A DNA stretch of 64,000 nucleotides from Rhynochetos jubatus. Taxonomy: Eukaryota > Chordata > Aves > Eurypygiformes > Rhynochetidae. The notes under the pieces are model-generated. The model did not search any database. It was not told the DNA's origin and saw only the letters and a program-made list of their open reading frames with translations. Positions within the stretch are counted from its first letter, which is position 1. Each line of letters opens with the position of its first letter. Made by a program: the position numbers and the translations under genes. Positions 12,883 to 25,013 of the stretch are shown here, in pieces. The stretch covers positions 1,859,001 through 1,923,000 of the forward strand of contig CM050656.1 of NCBI GenBank assembly GCA_027574665.1, written 5' to 3'.

Positions 12883-13811
12883 GTGAGCTGGTAACATCTA
12901 GTGGCTCTGCTCTTTCCAGAAGTTTGCATCCATTTTCTGTGCCTTGCTCTACCTCTTCCTCTGTCCCGAGATAACCACTTAAACACAAGGAAGAATGCTT
13001 AATGGGCCAGCTCCCATTGAGTGTTCCTGCGAGGTTGTGCTGGCCACAGCTCTCTGAAAGAATGAGGGAAGAACGGTCCTAGGGCCAAGCTGACCTCATT
13101 CAGCAGAGCCAGCTGAAGGTGGGTTGCTGGATACCTCCGAGGGTGGGACTCCCCGAGGCCCTGGGCAGCTCTTCCCAGGGCGCATGGTGTTCCTCATCAC
13201 GCGAGTGTGCAGGCACACGGAGAGTGTTGCACGTGTAGCTGCCCTGAGCGCCCCATTCCTGCACATTCCTGCTGCTGCCTTGGGTGCTGTTTCCACTTAC
13301 AGTTGGTGGGCAAACGCGGATCCTTTCCCATCCGTATTCCTTTGGCTCCCACAGCCGCCGCGTAAACCAGGCTTGGTTTGAGAAGTGTTTTGGGAGGCTG
13401 CGCCTGCAGGTGGGATACAGCCCCACTACGTGCAGCAGTTCTTTCTTTCTAACCCATAACATATGTTGACGTTAAGCTGCAAGATTTTTTAATATGTATG
13501 CCATCCTGTAAGTCTGTTAGGAGCTCAATTTTCTAACCACAGCACCCAAAGAGCTGGTGTGCCAAAACCAGCTGGAGGTATTGCTCTGCAGGCATCGCTG
13601 CTCTGGGCCGCGCATCCTTGGTGGTGGTGCAGGTCTCGGGGCGCTTTGGTGGGGTCTTAGAAATGAGAGTTGGTGTGCATGAACTCACCTCTGCTCGGGC
13701 GGCATAAGGGGTCAAGTTTAAATCCATTTTAAGGCCTGGTTTTATTTGAAATGTTGGAGAGAATGATTGAGTCATGCAAAGTGTTTATCATTATTGCTAT
13801 GTTTGAGATTA

Positions 13812-13893
13812 TGTCCCTGCCCATGGCAGGGGGGTTGGAACTGGATGGTCTTTAAGGTTCCTTCCAACCAGAATCAGTCTGTGATTCTGTGAT
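13812..13893 (+). mobile_element. CR1 LINE extreme 3' end, plus strand
   Basis: About 80 bp matching the terminal part of avian CR1. It has the TCCCTGCCCATGGCAGGG block, then GGTTGGAACTGGATGGTC, TTTAAGGTTCCTTCCAACC, and the terminal short repeats GTGATTCTGTGATCT. It is strongly 5'-truncated and has no coding potential. Confidence 0.93.
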
Positions 13894-16800
13894 CTTCTTG
13901 AGTTGGTTTTAAAATTTCTCTTAAAATTTAATTGAGAAATTAAACCTCCTAAGGATTTAGGAGTGTAAAGAGTTGCTCCTGCTCTATTCTGCTTAAAAAA
14001 GGAAGGTTATGGATTATATCAAAGAAAAAACAGTGCAAATGAGGTATGTAAACAGGAGACCTTAAAACTCTTGCACTTATTAATGCAAATAATACCATCC
14101 TGTGGGGGTACTCTTGCACTTGGCCTTACAGACACTGACTCATACAGGAAGGTAACTTCCACACAGTCTCTTTCAAGTTGTTACTCATTATTATTTTTCT
14201 CTTGGAAAAAAGTGTCGTTGCTGTGCGTGAAAACAGCTGAGCACTGACTGCAACGTGTGCGGAAGTTTAAACGTTCACGTCTTTCCGAGTGCAGGCAGTA
14301 TCAGACAGGCCTTGGTAAGAAGCGCTGCAGCAGCCGTTGCAGGGGAAGGCTGTTATCATGATATTTATCGTGTGTACGTTGATGGTTCCTGCTGAGAGAT
14401 CCTGAAAAATGATACTCTTGGACATTTAAGGAAAACAGTCCTGTAATTATGTTAGCATCAGCCCATTCATTTTATGCACAGAAGTTTAGTGTCGAGATTT
14501 ATGATCTATAAATTGCTATGTTTAAGCTTGTAGTTCTTGGGTTATTTTTTTTTCTGATTCAAGTAGATCTCTCCTACCTCGCTCCAGCCTCAGTGTTCCT
14601 GTGCTGCAGCCCTTCTCCAAACAAAACCCAACAGCTTCTGTCACGACTGTGTTGAACAGATCAGGAATCAGAATCACAGGCTCTTGGTCTGCCACTGTGT
14701 GTCCCTTTCTTTTTGTTTTTTTTCTGACTTTGCTGTGAAATTGCACAGTCCTAGCTGGAATGTTACATAAATTGAACCATGTTTCTTCTGCATGCTTACT
14801 GTATGTTGAATTCATGACCAAATTGGACAAGCACAGTAATGATATCAAGCTCTTTTGGCTATAGAATTGCATCTAGGTATTGGTCTGCTGCTGTAAACGT
14901 TGCCCCGTTTTTAGTGAGTCATTTTGACATGAGCCTGAAAACAAGCCAGAAAAATGAAACCCAGAGTTCTCCCAATAGAATGAAGTTTCAGGTCGATTTT
15001 GCTCCTGATAAACGCTCACATTTATGCTCTGTTTAAAAAAAGAGAAGAGGACCAACAAAGTGCCGTGAGCTGAAAACTGTCCAGTAATCAGAAAGTTTTC
15101 AACCTGAAAAAAACACCCATATAAATATTTCAAGTTTCACATCCTAGAGGCTGGAATGAGGAATAAGCGTAGGGAGAAAAAATCCAATCTTACTGAGAAG
15201 ACCATCTGCTTTATATTTTAAGGTTGAGTAGCATAACTTTCCTTTTTCTGAAATACTGTTGAATGCATTGTCATGAGTATAACCTTAGTCAAGTTACATT
15301 GGCTAAATGGATAATCTTTTTAACATGTGGAACTAATTTTCTTGGGGTATTTTCCCCTCTCGCTCCTTTTTCCCTTCGTCTTCTCTGGACCCTTGAAAAA
15401 GAACACAAAAAAATCTGCCGGTTCTTGATTGCATTTTTGGCAGTTACTCAGTTTTCCATAGTTTTCTCTCCTTGCAAATGCCTGAAGTTTTCCAAGGAAA
15501 CACACTTGTAAGAATTGTGCTCTACTTTTCAAGCGATGTCCCTTTCTGAATATGGCTCTTGAACCGATCCCAGGGGCTCTTACCTCCCACAGCCTAATGA
15601 TAGTAGATAGATTATTAGTGTTAACTGTGACGCTTTTGACCATCAAGATTTAAGATCAAACCTGAACACCAGTTCTGCTGTTGTCCTCTGTGTTGCACAA
15701 AACGTTTTGCTGCAGTGCTGGCTGCAGAACGGGAGCAGAGATGTGATGGGCCAACTCAACCCCTGGCAGGAGAAAATGGTAGCTTGATTCGTAAATAGTG
15801 AATTGGTCAGCAATCTTCATTAAAATAAGAACTGGGAAGAGAGATGATGTTTTCCTGCTTAAAAGCTTCTCAGATACTGGGGAATGTGTGTACCCACGAA
15901 GGTGTGTGTGAGCACGCGGAGATACGTGGCTGCAACGTGCCAGGAGGTTCTCTGCTCCCTTTGCTTATGGAAAAGTGATGTCTGATCGTCTCAGCTTTTT
16001 CTCAGTTGAATTTTTTCCACAAGTTCCTCCTCATTCCAAGTAATCTTGTGCAAATTTTATACGTAAAATAACCCAAATCATTTAAATGAAGGTGCCAAAG
16101 GAGTCTTTCCAGCGATGGTGCGGTTTGACAGCACTCCAGCAAGGTCGATAACTGAGACCAGACCAGCTTTGCCCGTTAGTGACACGCAGAGCTTCTCCAG
16201 GCTTGGTGGAGGAAGATGAACTGGGCCAGGACAGCGGAATCACAAGCTGTATCAGTCTTTGCATTCCCCCTTTTTTAGCTGAAGATGCTGCCGGTGGTGC
16301 CTGCTCTCCGAGGAGAGGCTGCCTGCGCTCTGACCCCCACAGGAGCACTGAGCTCAGCTCATGAGCTCCACATCACGTTTCTCTTTGTTTACCCGTCCGA
16401 AAGAGAGCTCTTGGCGCTTGACAGATAACGTAATGGAAGAAAAAATTAGCTAGTTAAATCCTTCCTGCAAACGTGTTGCGTTCTGAAACCCACAGACAAA
16501 GGCCTTCATGGCGTCATGTTGGGATATTCCTTCTAGCTGTGTCTGTCCCTGGGCTGAGCAGGGTCTGCGATACTGGGCTGCTGCCGTCATCACTCTCATC
16601 CGACCGGGTTGGCCTTTTGCTATGTTCTCCTCCGGTTTGCTTTAGTTTCTTATATGTATATTGTAAATTCTTGGAGGAAAAACACGAAGCATGCCCTTGA
16701 TCTCATGGGAACCCACTATTTAATGTTTCTCGGTTTTAGAAAAATGGTAACAAAACATAACCTGATAGGGCTTCAGACACTGCAAAAATAAACTCCAGAC

Positions 16801-16987
16801 AGCAGCCACAGGTTTCCCTTGAAACAATCTCGCTCCATGAGTTTCATCAGAAAAAGGATTTGTTGTATATTTGTTTGCTCACCACTTCTTAAAACATTAA
16901 CCTTTAAAATAAGAAACAGACCCTGCTTAGCGCCTTGAGGTTTAAAAAGTATTGCAGCCCTGCTGAGCGAATGCTGCGTGTATTTGG
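13894..16987. other. Non-coding sequence, probable intron 1, no gene seen
   Basis: About 3.1 kb between two CR1 copies. I see no exon, RNA gene or repeat that I can name. The short open frames on both strands have no recognisable domains. Confidence 0.6.
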
Positions 16988-17861
16988 CTTCTGCTGTGGC
17001 CTCTTTGGGGAACTGACTGGCAGAGTCCCACGGGATGAAGGCCTGGAGGGAAGAGGGGCCCAAGAAAGCGGGCGAGTATCCAAGGACCTTCTCCAGGCTC
17101 AGGAGCCGTGCATCCCAGTGAAGAGGAAGCTGGGTAAAAAGGCCAGGAGGCCTGCTAAAGCCCTGACAGAATTAAGCCTGGCCAGGGATGTGAAAGGCAA
17201 CAAGAAGGGCTTCTGTAGGTACACAGGGGATAAAAGGAAGGTCAGGGAAAATGTGGGCCCTCTGCGGAGGGAGACGGGAGACATGGTTTCCCAGGATATG
17301 GAGAAGGCCGAAGTGCTCGATGATTTCTTTTGCCTCGGTCATCACTGGCAAGGACACAAGCCACCCCGCCCAGTCACAGAAGGCAAGGGCAGGGACTGGG
17401 AGAATGGAGAGCCACCCATGGTCAGTGCAGATCAGGTTCGGGAGCACCTGAGGGACCTGAAGGTGCACAAGTCTATGGGACCTGGTGGAATACATCCATG
17501 GGTCCTGAAAGAGCTGGTGGATGGGGCTGCGAAACCTCTATCCATCATGTTCAAGTCGTGGCGGTCTGGTGAAGTTACCGCTGACTGGAAAAGGGGAAAC
17601 ATAACCCCCATCTTTAAAAAGGGAAAAAAGGAGGATACGTGCAACTACAGGCCAGTCAGTCTCACCTCTGTGCCCGGCAAGATCATGGAGCAGTTCCTCC
17701 TGGAATTCATGCTAAGGCACATGGAGAATGAAGTGGTGATGGGTGACAGCCAACATCGCTTCACCAAGGGCGAATCATGCCTGACAAATTTGGTGGCCTT
17801 CTATGATGGGGTCACGACCTTGGTGGATAGAGGACAGGCAACCAATGTCATCTACCTGGGC
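16988..17861 (+). pseudogene. CR1 ORF2 reverse transcriptase fragment, non-functional
   Basis: The frame is open from 16935 to 17924 (329 codons), but the CR1-derived protein starts near 16988. Recognisable CR1 RT features are present in order. These are the linker ([23 protein letters not shown], residues about 50-75), then [16 protein letters not shown], the [19 protein letters not shown] block, [31 protein letters not shown], and [13 protein letters not shown]. It is broken in several ways. About 40 residues of linker are missing at about 17150-17160. An extra T near 17325-17331 shifts the frame, and a second indel before about 17390 restores it, so residues between read as nonsense while the expected phrase is readable in another frame. 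One residue is lost in the usual FEKSW motif. The frame stops before RT motif A, so the catalytic aspartates are absent. It is an old, dead copy. Confidence 0.9.
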
Positions 17862-17873
17862 GGGGGGGGGGGG
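17862..17873. repeat. G12 run at CR1 internal deletion junction
   Basis: Twelve consecutive G residues mark the point where the CR1 reverse transcriptase frame jumps to the CR1 3' untranslated end. Such a run is prone to slippage and to sequencing length error. Confidence 0.85.
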
Positions 17874-19298
17874 AGGTTTACAAGAAAGCTGGGAGGGACT
17901 TTTTCTAAGGACAGGGAGTGGTAAGACAAGGCTAATGGGTTTAAACTGAAAGAGGGAGATTGAGATTGGACATCAGGAAGGAATTCTTCCCGCAGAGGGT
18001 GGGGGGCACTGGGACAGGTTGCCCAGAGAAGCTGTGGATGCCCCATCCCTGGGAGTGTCCAAGGCCAGGCTGGATGAGGCTTGGAGCAACCTGGTCTGGT
18101 GGAGGGTGTCCCTGCCCATGGCAGGGGTGGGACTGGGTGAGCTGTAAGGTCTCTTGCAACCCAAACTGCTCTATGATTCTGGTGATCTGTGACAGCTCTG
18201 AGACATGCAGACTTCAGGAGACCCGAGCAATGTGTCCCTGTGAGCTTGCAGAGGATGAGCACAGCCTGGATGGAGTCCTGAAAGCTGGGGTTGTTTTCAG
18301 CGCATTAGGTTCTCTTCTTTTCCTAAGCTGCTTAATCACCTTTCTCATTCAAAGCATTTGCAACTTCCTAGAAAACATTCTTCTGTGGCATCTAGGCAGA
18401 TATTTTAATGACTTTAGCTGTCACCAAATCCTTCTTGCTGCCACCAGCCCGCCTCACTTTTAGCTTTGAATAACAGGACAAATATTTGATAAGCGAGATA
18501 AATCGGGAAGCAGTGAGAGGATCCAAGGAGAGAAGTCCTCAGGTTTGGGCCACTGCCGTCTGATGACTCCCACAGCGGGGGTCTGACAGCGGTGGATGGG
18601 CGCAGCACCCAAGGCCGCATCTCCCGGTAGGAAGGAGTCAGGTTTCCCACCAAGCCAGGGATAAGGGGTAGCTTGGTTTAGCTTAGTGCTGTGCTGAAAC
18701 AAGGCTCAGGGGACTTTTATTCATAATTTGAAGCTGAAGGCAACTCAAGTTTAAATCTGGGAGATGACTCTAAACCAAGCTTAGCATAAAAAGTAAGATA
18801 TTAACAGGCTTGCTCCCTCAGTTTCTTGACATTAAAATTAACTCGGCAGCAATGCACCGCAGTGAGAAAATACTTACAAGGCCCCCAGTTTGACTGTCAG
18901 CACTGCATCAAAACAAACAAGAAAGCCACCACCCCCAAACCTCCAAGGTCCCCAACCAAACAGAAGCGCCAGCTGCTCTGCAGAGCAGTCAACCATTTGC
19001 ACATCTCTTTATGTGCTAGACAAGATAGGAATCCATCTCCCTACCCACAAAAATAACATTTTCAGAGACAAAGAGAGTCAGGAAAAACAAATACAGGATT
19101 AGTAAAATATCCACTGAGCTGTAAATATGTCGAAGCTGGTTTGCCATCTATGCTACAAGACATTTAGGAAGACCCAAACAAAAGTGTCAGCAGATTTAGG
19201 AGGTAGACTGCTGTTACCTGTCATATTTGGGTAATGACAGGATGAAAAAACCTGACAATAATACAAAATATACAAAACAGCAGTGATAAAATGCGTGT

Positions 19299-19322
19299 AG
19301 TCATAGGATCACAGAATGGTTT
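19299..19322 (-). repeat. Possible relic of a CR1 3' terminus
   Basis: GTCATAGGATCACAGAATGG resembles the start of minus-strand avian CR1 copies. The following sequence does not continue as CR1, so this could be a very short truncated copy or chance. Confidence 0.3.
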
Positions 19323-19699
19323 TGTTTTCAGTCTGAACACTGAACTGAATGTCAAGATTCAGTGTAGATAGCGGCCCTGTGTGCTGCCACGGCTCGGCAA
19401 GCACGCGTCGCTTCATTCCCTTCAGCTCCTTCTGCCACAAAGCATGAGTTTCCAGACGCGAGAAGCAAACAAAATGGAAAAGTTCGTCAAAACTTGGGAG
19501 TTTTGAAGCATCTGCATTTTCCAGATTTTGTGCCAAAAGCGAACTTCAGAACCGACGTTAATTCCAGATGTAGCCAGGTCTAAATTAGAAAGTCAGTGAA
19601 AGCGTCATTTGCTTCTCAAGTTGCTCAGACGTTGGAGATGCTCAGGGACAAGCAGCACTTGTCTGGCTGGCTGTGCCCATCACCTGCTCTCCTACACCA

Positions 19700-20050
19700 C
19701 GTTTAAACTCCGCGGGGCAGGCGGGGGCTGAGCACATCCCTGCCCCATCCCTGGCGCCCCCGCGCCTCTGCCAACACCCGAATCCTGCAGCACGGCACTC
19801 AGCGCGTCGCTTGTGTTCTTAACCCTCCCCTTCCTTCCCGAACACGCCGTCGTGTCTACCTACACCGACAGAAGCCTGGAGAGAGGGGATCACAGTATCT
19901 GCGGGGACCGCGGCAGGGTTTCGGTGGTGCGGGTGACAGGCTGGAGGGAAGGGGTGCCATCCAGAGGGACCTTTGTGCAGGTGTCTCACGGCACGTGCGG
20001 GGTTGGAGCACGTACTCAGCTCAGTACCGAAGGGAGGTAGCGGACAGCAC
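19700..20050. other. CpG-rich intronic or upstream patch
   Basis: CpG dinucleotides are clearly denser here (roughly two dozen in 300 bp by eye) than in the flanking AT-rich sequence, with GCGCGTCGC and GGACCGCGGC clusters. No TATA box, start codon context or exon with a donor site could be recognised. It might be a regulatory CpG island or simply a GC-rich segment of the kind common in bird genomes. Confidence 0.4.
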
Positions 20051-20974
20051 AGGGTGCGTAGTTTTGCCATATACCATGTGCCACAAGAAGAAAGCTGTTG
20101 TCTTTATTTGAAGACGTTGGGTTTAAAGGAATTTGTGAATTCCTAAGGAAATGAAACTTTTTCACATAGTTGACCAATGTTCAGCTGAACCTGAATGTTT
20201 ATAAAGATTATCACAAACTTAAAATAGCTGATGATGGCCGGGAAAGCGGAGAAAAATGTACCCCTCATTGTTTGATGGAATCTGCTTAGCAGATGGCAAC
20301 AGGCCAAGTTGACTCCAACAAGGAACAGTCACCCACGTGTTTCATGCACCGCTGCCTGGGATGATTTGCTGTAGCCCATCACCCCTCGCTTGCACAACGC
20401 ACGAAGGCTACGACCGCCGCGCTGCTTTGGCCCCCGGCCTCCCCCACGGCGAGGCGGGGAGTTGCCTGCATCCTGGCTTTAGCGTTCCTGAAACTGTGCG
20501 GGGTGGGCAGAAGGAGGTGCCGATGCCAATGTGCTGCGGGAACTACGATGGGCAGGGTCTCCTAAAGGTTTAGAGGTTTGTAAGTTTGTGGAGCTGACTT
20601 CCTCTTGAGTCTGGGAAGTTCCCTTAACTTCCGTTGGAGGTTGCCCATTAGCTCTGTTTTTCTACTTCAAGTTAGTTTGCTTTTAAGTTGGTGAAATGAG
20701 CTTAAGTACAACAGGGAGATGTTTTTTGGCTTCGGGTGACATTCTGCGTAGGATTTCGGGAGTAGGGGGCAGGTATCTCGAGTAACAGGACTGTGCCCAG
20801 GTAGGGGCCGAGCGGTTGCCGCGTAGCCTCGGGGAACTCGGTGTGGGACTGGCGTTTCCCCAATCCTGGGCGCGTTCCCAATCCTTATTTAGTTTTTACT
20901 GTTGGTTTAGGCTCAGTGTCCGATGGCAGTTTGACTGACAGCCTCCTGCTACCCCCTCTCTGACGTACACGGAG

Positions 20975-20988
20975 CTTTTAATTAAAAG
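20975..20988. repeat. Perfect 14-bp AT-rich palindrome
   Basis: CTTTTAATTAAAAG is self-complementary and has a TTAATTAA core of the type bound by homeodomain dimers. Its significance is unknown. Confidence 0.7.
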
Positions 20989-23576
20989 GTAGAAGACACC
21001 ATAACGTTTTCAAGAACCTGCATAAATCATAAATCAAGCAAAAATAGGTTGAAAGCCCATCCCAGTGGCCAGATAAATTCCTGGCACTGTGACTCTGATA
21101 TAACCGTGTGTCATGTCCTCTGGCGTTATTTTGGAAGTTCACAAACACGGCTGCGTGTTGAAGGAGGGGAGGAAGGGGTCAGCTTTGTGTTAAGGGCAGA
21201 AAGCTCTGGTCTTGGTAGCCGACAGTCTGTTTCCTTCTTGCTCCTTTTGATGTCTGGAGACTAAATGCTGCGTGGAGAGAAAAATTCAATTCATTTGAAA
21301 CATTTTGCATCAAAATGACATGCTTTAATGTATTTTTCTTCTGATGTTTAAGTTATCTTTTCATCTCATGGGAGGGAGGAGGGGAGGGAAAAGCCAACAT
21401 GTTTGTAGTTAAAGTACCCAAGCAGAACTTTAAACAAAGATCTGGAAGAAGAGGAAGTCTCAATGTCTCAACGTAGGGGCGGCTTTTAAGAGTAGATGCC
21501 TTTTTTTTCCCTTTCTTCACCCTCCTTCTTGGCTCTCTGAGACTTTAAACTGAGGAGATTTATTGCTGCCCATCCAAATGCTTCTTTAGAATTAAGAGTT
21601 CAAATTTTTGAAATTCCTGAAGTCCTCAGGAGGGAGAGGGATAAGGGAAAGTGATGATCGTAAGGGGAGCAGAGCGCGCTGAAGGGTTTTTTCAGGCTGG
21701 TTTTGCCAGTTGTAGCTGCGTATAGCCTTACCAGGAGGGATCAGCTGCGTCAAGAAGTCTCTTGGGGTCGTGGCCCAGTGATTACGCTGGATTTGGGTGA
21801 AATTTAGACTTCTTTAGTAATGGCAGTTATTGCTAATAGTGTGGAGAGCTGACTCTGGCATGGTGTGTCGCTGTAAACATGAGCCTTAGTAATTTCACAA
21901 CTGTCGCATCAAGGGAGGGACTCAGCAGGGTCTTCAGGAATCACTGACCTTTGCCAGATGTGGCCGTGCCTACAGATGTATTGTCACGTGTTTGACTTAA
22001 CGCTGGCAGATGCGGAATTCCGTGGGTGAAATCCCAGCTCCCTTGAGGCTGATAAATTAAAAAATCCCATCGACTTTTAAAAAAATGTTTGTATGCCTCC
22101 TCCGCGGTCTAGGAAGGAGTCCATCCCCTGTGTTCTTTCTGCTTACATCACCAAGTGTTGGTATAGTTGGAGCTGTGAGATGCATGTCACAGTCGTTCAC
22201 TCTCTTCCCTACACCATCTGCACAAGCTCCAGTAAATGTCACCCAGGGTGCAACGTTAAAATGCCCTCTTGGGCCACTGGCTCCCAGGGAACGGCCAGCG
22301 CGCCCACTCCAGTGGGCTCCGTGTGCCGTTCCCTCCGTGGCAGGCACTAACAGCACTTCTCGGGGGTGGGCTGTGCTTTTGTAAAAAGTGCAGTGGAAGT
22401 GTCAGTGTTTTAGTAAGGATCTGCCTGGAAAACGGTTTCAGCTTCTGTCGTGGATATTGTGCTGTCGTAGAGGATGTTTGGTTGCAGTGGGGAACTGGCC
22501 ACTTTTTTTCCAATGAAACCTCCCTACGCTCCCTGCCCTTTGGTTACCCCTGAGCGTGCAGGGATTGGCAAAGATCCTTCATAAATTAATGGGCATTTCC
22601 CTTCTGTTTTCCCGTGTCTAACGACCTAAATAACCTCAGTATATTACTGTTAGTTGATAATGCATAACCAACACTGTTCTTCTTTTGCGTGGTGCTGGTC
22701 TCTCAAACCTGCATTGCATTACACAGCCACTGCATTTAGCTGTTAATACAGGTAGTAAAGGAATATTTGAGGGACACTTGTAGGTTTTCCAGTGGGGGTG
22801 GCCCCACTGTCCCTAAGGGGAAAGCTGCCCTTGGAAACGAGAAGTCTTGGGAAACTTAGGTGTATCAGGCAAACTGTTCAGAAATGCCGACGGCATAACC
22901 CCAAAAATCCTTCCAAGCTTATTTTCCAGTCTGGAAGCAGAACATAAACAAGGTGTTCAGAGTTTTCTCCTCCACATGACCAGTGTGAGTAAACAGTGAT
23001 GGCAGCGTAGCTGTCACCTGCGGGGGCACCCACGTCCCAGTGGGAACAGATGGGAAGCTTTCCCAGGGGAGGACACAGCTCTTGCTTCTGTCTCCTGGTA
23101 CATCATTTTTTGTTGCCGTTGGTGAACTCGAGCTGGTTGTGTTTCAAAAGTGGGTCTCATTTTTCTCTTTTCTGGAATCCAAAGATGTCTGGATTCAGCT
23201 CGCAGCCTCTCGTGTGTTAGTCGGCAACATAACTGAGAGAGAGTTAAGTGTTTAGCGCTTGAGAACAGTCACAGTTTGCACGGCAGAAGCTTGCTACTGT
23301 GAAACACGGTTTTTAGCCCCTTATGTCAGTTTGGTAAATTAACAGCTCTTTTGGAAAACAACCTGTTACGTCTTTGCCTTCAAAACCAAACTCAACCTGT
23401 TCATGCAGATCCACAGAGGCACGATTCCCCTTGGACAGGCCTGGCATTGGAGACTCCCCGGCTGAACCGGTCCTTCCCTGACACCGATTTCCCCGCCCAC
23501 CCACCTCTCGGTGCTGCTTTAATGGGATGTTTGTGACCAAAAGCCTCTTACGCGTCTTTTCTGATTTTTCTTGCAG

Positions 23577-23639
23577 AGGATATTCAACTCCTTTGTGTAC
23601 ACGGAGAAAATCTCGAACGGAGAAAGCGAAGTTCAACAG
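23577..23639 (+). CDS. CACHD1: CACHD1 coding exon 2 (63 bp, phase 0 to 0)
   Basis: The exon is flanked by a TTTTTCTTGCAG acceptor (AG at 23575-23576) and a GTGAGT donor at 23640. It encodes 21 residues, starting RIFNSFVYTEKISN and ending SEVQQ, which match CACHD1 shortly after its signal peptide. CACHD1 is a type I membrane protein related to calcium channel alpha2delta subunits; this part is extracellular. Both borders fall between codons. The preceding codons (ending in a CAG for Gln in the known protein) must come from exon 1, which I did not find in this window. An alternative acceptor AG two bases downstream (23577-23578) would break the frame, so the upstream one is chosen. Confidence 0.95.
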
Positions 23640-25005
23640 GTGAGTCCAGAAACCCCCTTCCCACCTCCCGCTGCCCGCCGGCAGCGTCACAGAGGCAGCT
23701 TAGAAATCACCGTTCTCTCTGCATTTATCGTGGCCGTGTCCCCAGCATCCAGCACATCGGATAACAGTCAGTGGAATAGAATATTAAGTGGAGGTGGTAT
23801 ATGCGCTGATGATGTGTTTGGGAGTTTTGCCTTCTGTGAAAAGGTTTTCCGTCGGCTTTGTGTGGCTCTGTCCCCTAGAAACAAAAGAGCAGAGGCAGAG
23901 CTGGGCCCCCCGTGAAGTATCTCGCGTTAATTGACTTGTTTTCATGTTGGAAGTGTCTCTTTTAAGATAGCTTTAATTCAAAGCAAACCCACTAGTATTG
24001 TTTATGAGTGTGCAAATGGTACCAATTGCTTTGTGTAAATATGGGACAGCTACAGCCTCGCCTGTAACAGTTGTGGTTAAGGGGGTTTTGTAATTTTGTG
24101 GGGGCTTTTCTTATGGGAACACTGAACATTTAACTCTTCAACTTAACGTGGATAATATATCTCAACACATGGGCTGTTTTTATTTAAATACATGCATACA
24201 GTTGGAAGAGTAATGTTGGATCAATTTTAAAACAGATCAAACAGATCGTGTTTTCTTCTTTAAGAAATTCAGGTGCCAGTTCTGTGCACTCACAACGGCA
24301 CCGCCATGCTAAACGCCATGAGTTTTGGTAGAAGAGGCAGCTGCCGCCCTGCGTGGGCAAAGAACCGACTTTTCCCTCCAGTTTAAGCGTGGATTCACTT
24401 GCACAGCGTTGGGAAGTAACCCAACGTGCTGAGACCCCGTTCAAACCAGTTCTAATGGTCTGTAAAACCAAAGGGTCTCAGAGCGGGGCTCTCCCCAGGG
24501 AAAAGGGAATTGCCCTTCAGCCTTGCATGTAGCCTCATTTGTGTGTGCTCATGTGCATTACAAATGGTCCTGTGTAATATCAACAGAATATAAGTTGTAT
24601 GTATTGCAAACAGTAAAATTCCCAGAATTCCGCCCTCCCCCCAAGGATCAGTTCAAAGCAGAGCTGGATCAAACGGGGATGTGAACCCCTGTACACTGTA
24701 TTTAAGCTTTAGGAGTGTTTGTGTTGGAGAGCAGGGCTCAGCTCCCCTTCTATTTCAGAAGAAATACAGTGGCTTTTAATGAGATTATGGTCAGCGTAGG
24801 AACTAAATTAATTTGTAGGAAGTGGAATAGTTCAGGAAAAGTTCCACTAACGCTGGGTTTCTGTTAAACCAAAACCAAGGCTTTGGTGTAGAAGCTTTGT
24901 CCCATGCTGGCATTAAATGGAAGTGTGTAACGATGTTAACAGAAGCCTTTGATAAGTCTAACAGCATGTGATTAATGGTTTATGATTTATATGAGACTCT
25001 AAGAC

Positions 25006-25013
25006 TGACGTCA
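25006..25013. promoter_or_regulatory. Consensus CRE octamer (possible CREB/ATF site)
   Basis: TGACGTCA, the palindromic full cAMP-response element, occurs in intron 2 about 1.4 kb after exon 2. The motif itself is certain. Whether it is occupied or regulates CACHD1 is unknown, since one such octamer is expected by chance about once per window of this size. Confidence 0.3.

Larger units (their letters stand above)
4255..13811. other. Non-coding sequence, probable intron 1, no gene seen
   Basis: About 9.5 kb with no recognisable exon, RNA gene or intact mobile element. It includes an AT-rich stretch around 8190-8260 and a long T run at 12859-12882. It also includes perfect palindromes at 7321-7334 and 8754-8776 and a 10-bp-arm hairpin at 4313-4338, listed separately. 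The many short open frames have no family resemblance and no splice context that would make them credible. Confidence 0.6.
16988..18186 (+). mobile_element. CR1 LINE copy, internally deleted, with reverse transcriptase remnant and 3' end
   Basis: This is the largest transposable element in the window. The 5' two thirds (16988-17861) encode a recognisable piece of CR1 ORF2: the linker between endonuclease and reverse transcriptase, and the N-terminal part of the RT. The 3' third (about 17874-18186) is the CR1 3' untranslated end, with the GTTTAAACTGAAAGAGGGAG block, GGAAGGAATTC, GGTTGCCCAGAGAAGCTGTGG, CCTGCCCATGGCAGGG and terminal CTATGATTCT. Everything from RT motif A to the end of ORF2 is missing. 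The two parts meet at a run of 12 G (17862-17873). It lies in the same orientation as CACHD1. The 5' edge is approximate because CR1 copies are truncated there and I judged it by protein resemblance. Confidence 0.93.
18187..23576. other. Non-coding sequence, probable end of intron 1
   Basis: About 5.4 kb leading to the first identified CACHD1 exon. It contains a CpG-rich stretch at about 19700-20050 and a 14-bp AT palindrome at 20975-20988. A possible 20-odd-bp relic of a CR1 terminus lies at about 19299-19322. The last 25 bases before 23577 form a pyrimidine-rich splice acceptor tract ending TTTTTCTTGCAG. No coding sequence matching CACHD1 exon 1 (signal peptide) was found here. Confidence 0.6.

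Noticed and set aside
12859..13300. Processed pseudogene on the minus strand ending at the T24 run
   Set aside because: No polyadenylation signal precedes the putative tail and no gene-like reading frame is seen upstream of it.
17960..18463. 167-codon open frame starting inside the CR1 3' end
   Set aside because: It begins in CR1 untranslated sequence and runs into unrelated DNA; no domain is present.
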